Source of the DNA: a bacterium
GTDB taxonomy: Bacteria; Actinomycetota; Acidimicrobiia; Acidimicrobiales; Bin134
Assembly (NCBI GenBank): GCA_028819295.1
Contig: JAPPMA010000006.1
Span: 17,497 to 75,989, forward strand
Length of the DNA: 58,493 nt
Direction of reading: 5' to 3'
Shown one piece after another: positions 58,282-58,493 of this stretch. The notes beneath the pieces were generated by a model that did no database searches, was not told the DNA's origin, and saw only the letters and a program-made list of their open reading frames with translations. The position numbers and the translations under genes are program-made. Each line of letters begins with the position of its first letter. Position 1 is the first letter of the stretch.

Positions 58282-58493
58282 ATGACACTTCGATTGAGGG
58301 AACTGCTCGACGCATTCGGCGACGGGCTAGTACTTCACACCCACCCCCACGCGACTGCTCTGGACAGGGAGATCAACTGGGTCGCACCCACAGAGCTGCC
58401 CGATCCCACGCGGTTTGTCGTCGGCAAGGAGCTGATCCTGACCACTGGTGTGGGCTTGCTTGAGGGGCCACACGACCGGTACGAGTCGTTCGT
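58282..58493 (+). CDS. PucR-family transcriptional regulator, N-terminal part
   Basis: An open frame from ATG 58282 to the window end with no stop, 70 codons. MTLRLRELLDAF, INWVAPTELPDPTRFVVGKE and LILTTGVGLLEG match the PucR N-terminal ligand domain (usually VxWVHVSELPDP and GELLLTTG). The DNA-binding helix-turn-helix would lie at the C-terminus, beyond the window. PucR proteins control purine, amine and amino acid catabolism; divergent placement makes it the likely local regulator. Confidence 0.82.
   Translation, partial: MTLRLRELLDAFGDGLVLHTHPHATALDREINWVAPTELPDPTRFVVGKELILTTGVGLLEGPHDRYESF

Overview
The window is high-GC, densely coded bacterial DNA. It is most likely from an actinobacterium, probably Acidimicrobiia-like. 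The reasons are the rpsF-ssb-rpsR-rplI-dnaB block, a DUF5318 protein, a BsaP-type biotin synthase auxiliary protein, a DtxR-type regulator, F420/flavin luciferase-like oxidoreductases, CaiB/BaiF CoA-transferases, an M. tuberculosis-type VapBC pair and frequent GTG starts with ATGA/GTGA overlaps. The class is inferred from gene content only.

Layout. 1-4660 (minus) is core genome: the end of a secreted protein, then dnaB, rplI, rpsR (with an odd acidic repeat tail), ssb, rpsF and panB. 4862-9289 carries an amidase, a DUF5318 protein and a double-domain CoA-transferase. 9301-11783 is disturbed: an orphan gene start, a fic gene bracketed by AT-rich palindromes, and a decayed molybdopterin oxidoreductase. 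11820-25799 is catabolic: APH-type kinase, DtxR regulator, acyl-CoA ligase, F420-type oxidoreductase, SnoaL protein, SDR, P450, pyrE, D-aminoacylase, a BKACE plus gamma-butyrobetaine-hydroxylase-like pair, and an amidohydrolase. 25292-28021 is a 565-bp direct repeat flanking a 1.6-kb insert that holds a broken secreted-protein gene and an IS30-type remnant; a decayed second amidohydrolase follows. 29035-30645 is a HipBA module. 30739-41849 is again catabolic: sulfotransferase, thioesterase, Rieske oxygenase and kinase in one operon; a small protein plus a retropepsin-like protein; an SDR; two alpha/beta hydrolases with a DUF1214 protein; a luciferase-like oxidoreductase; an enoyl-CoA hydratase. 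41896-44246 holds a Gmad2-type lipoprotein, VapBC and an IS3 remnant with perfect 20-bp ends.

44286-58178 is the most striking part: a single minus-strand run of 14 tightly packed genes. In transcription order they are aldehyde dehydrogenase, a TorT/Rbs-type ABC importer, PxpA, a biotin carrier protein, biotin carboxylase, PxpB, PxpC, BioB, BsaP, a BioA-BioF chimera, a BioD-cupin fusion and a class III aminotransferase. A PucR-type regulator is transcribed divergently from 58282 across a palindrome. I read this as an uptake and biotin-dependent ring-opening system for a lactam or other cyclic amide, carrying its own biotin-synthesis genes. The aminotransferase and aldehyde dehydrogenase would turn the released amino acid into a carboxylic acid, for example 2-pyrrolidone to GABA to succinate semialdehyde to succinate. 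The substrate is inferred. No rRNA, tRNA or CRISPR array was recognised.
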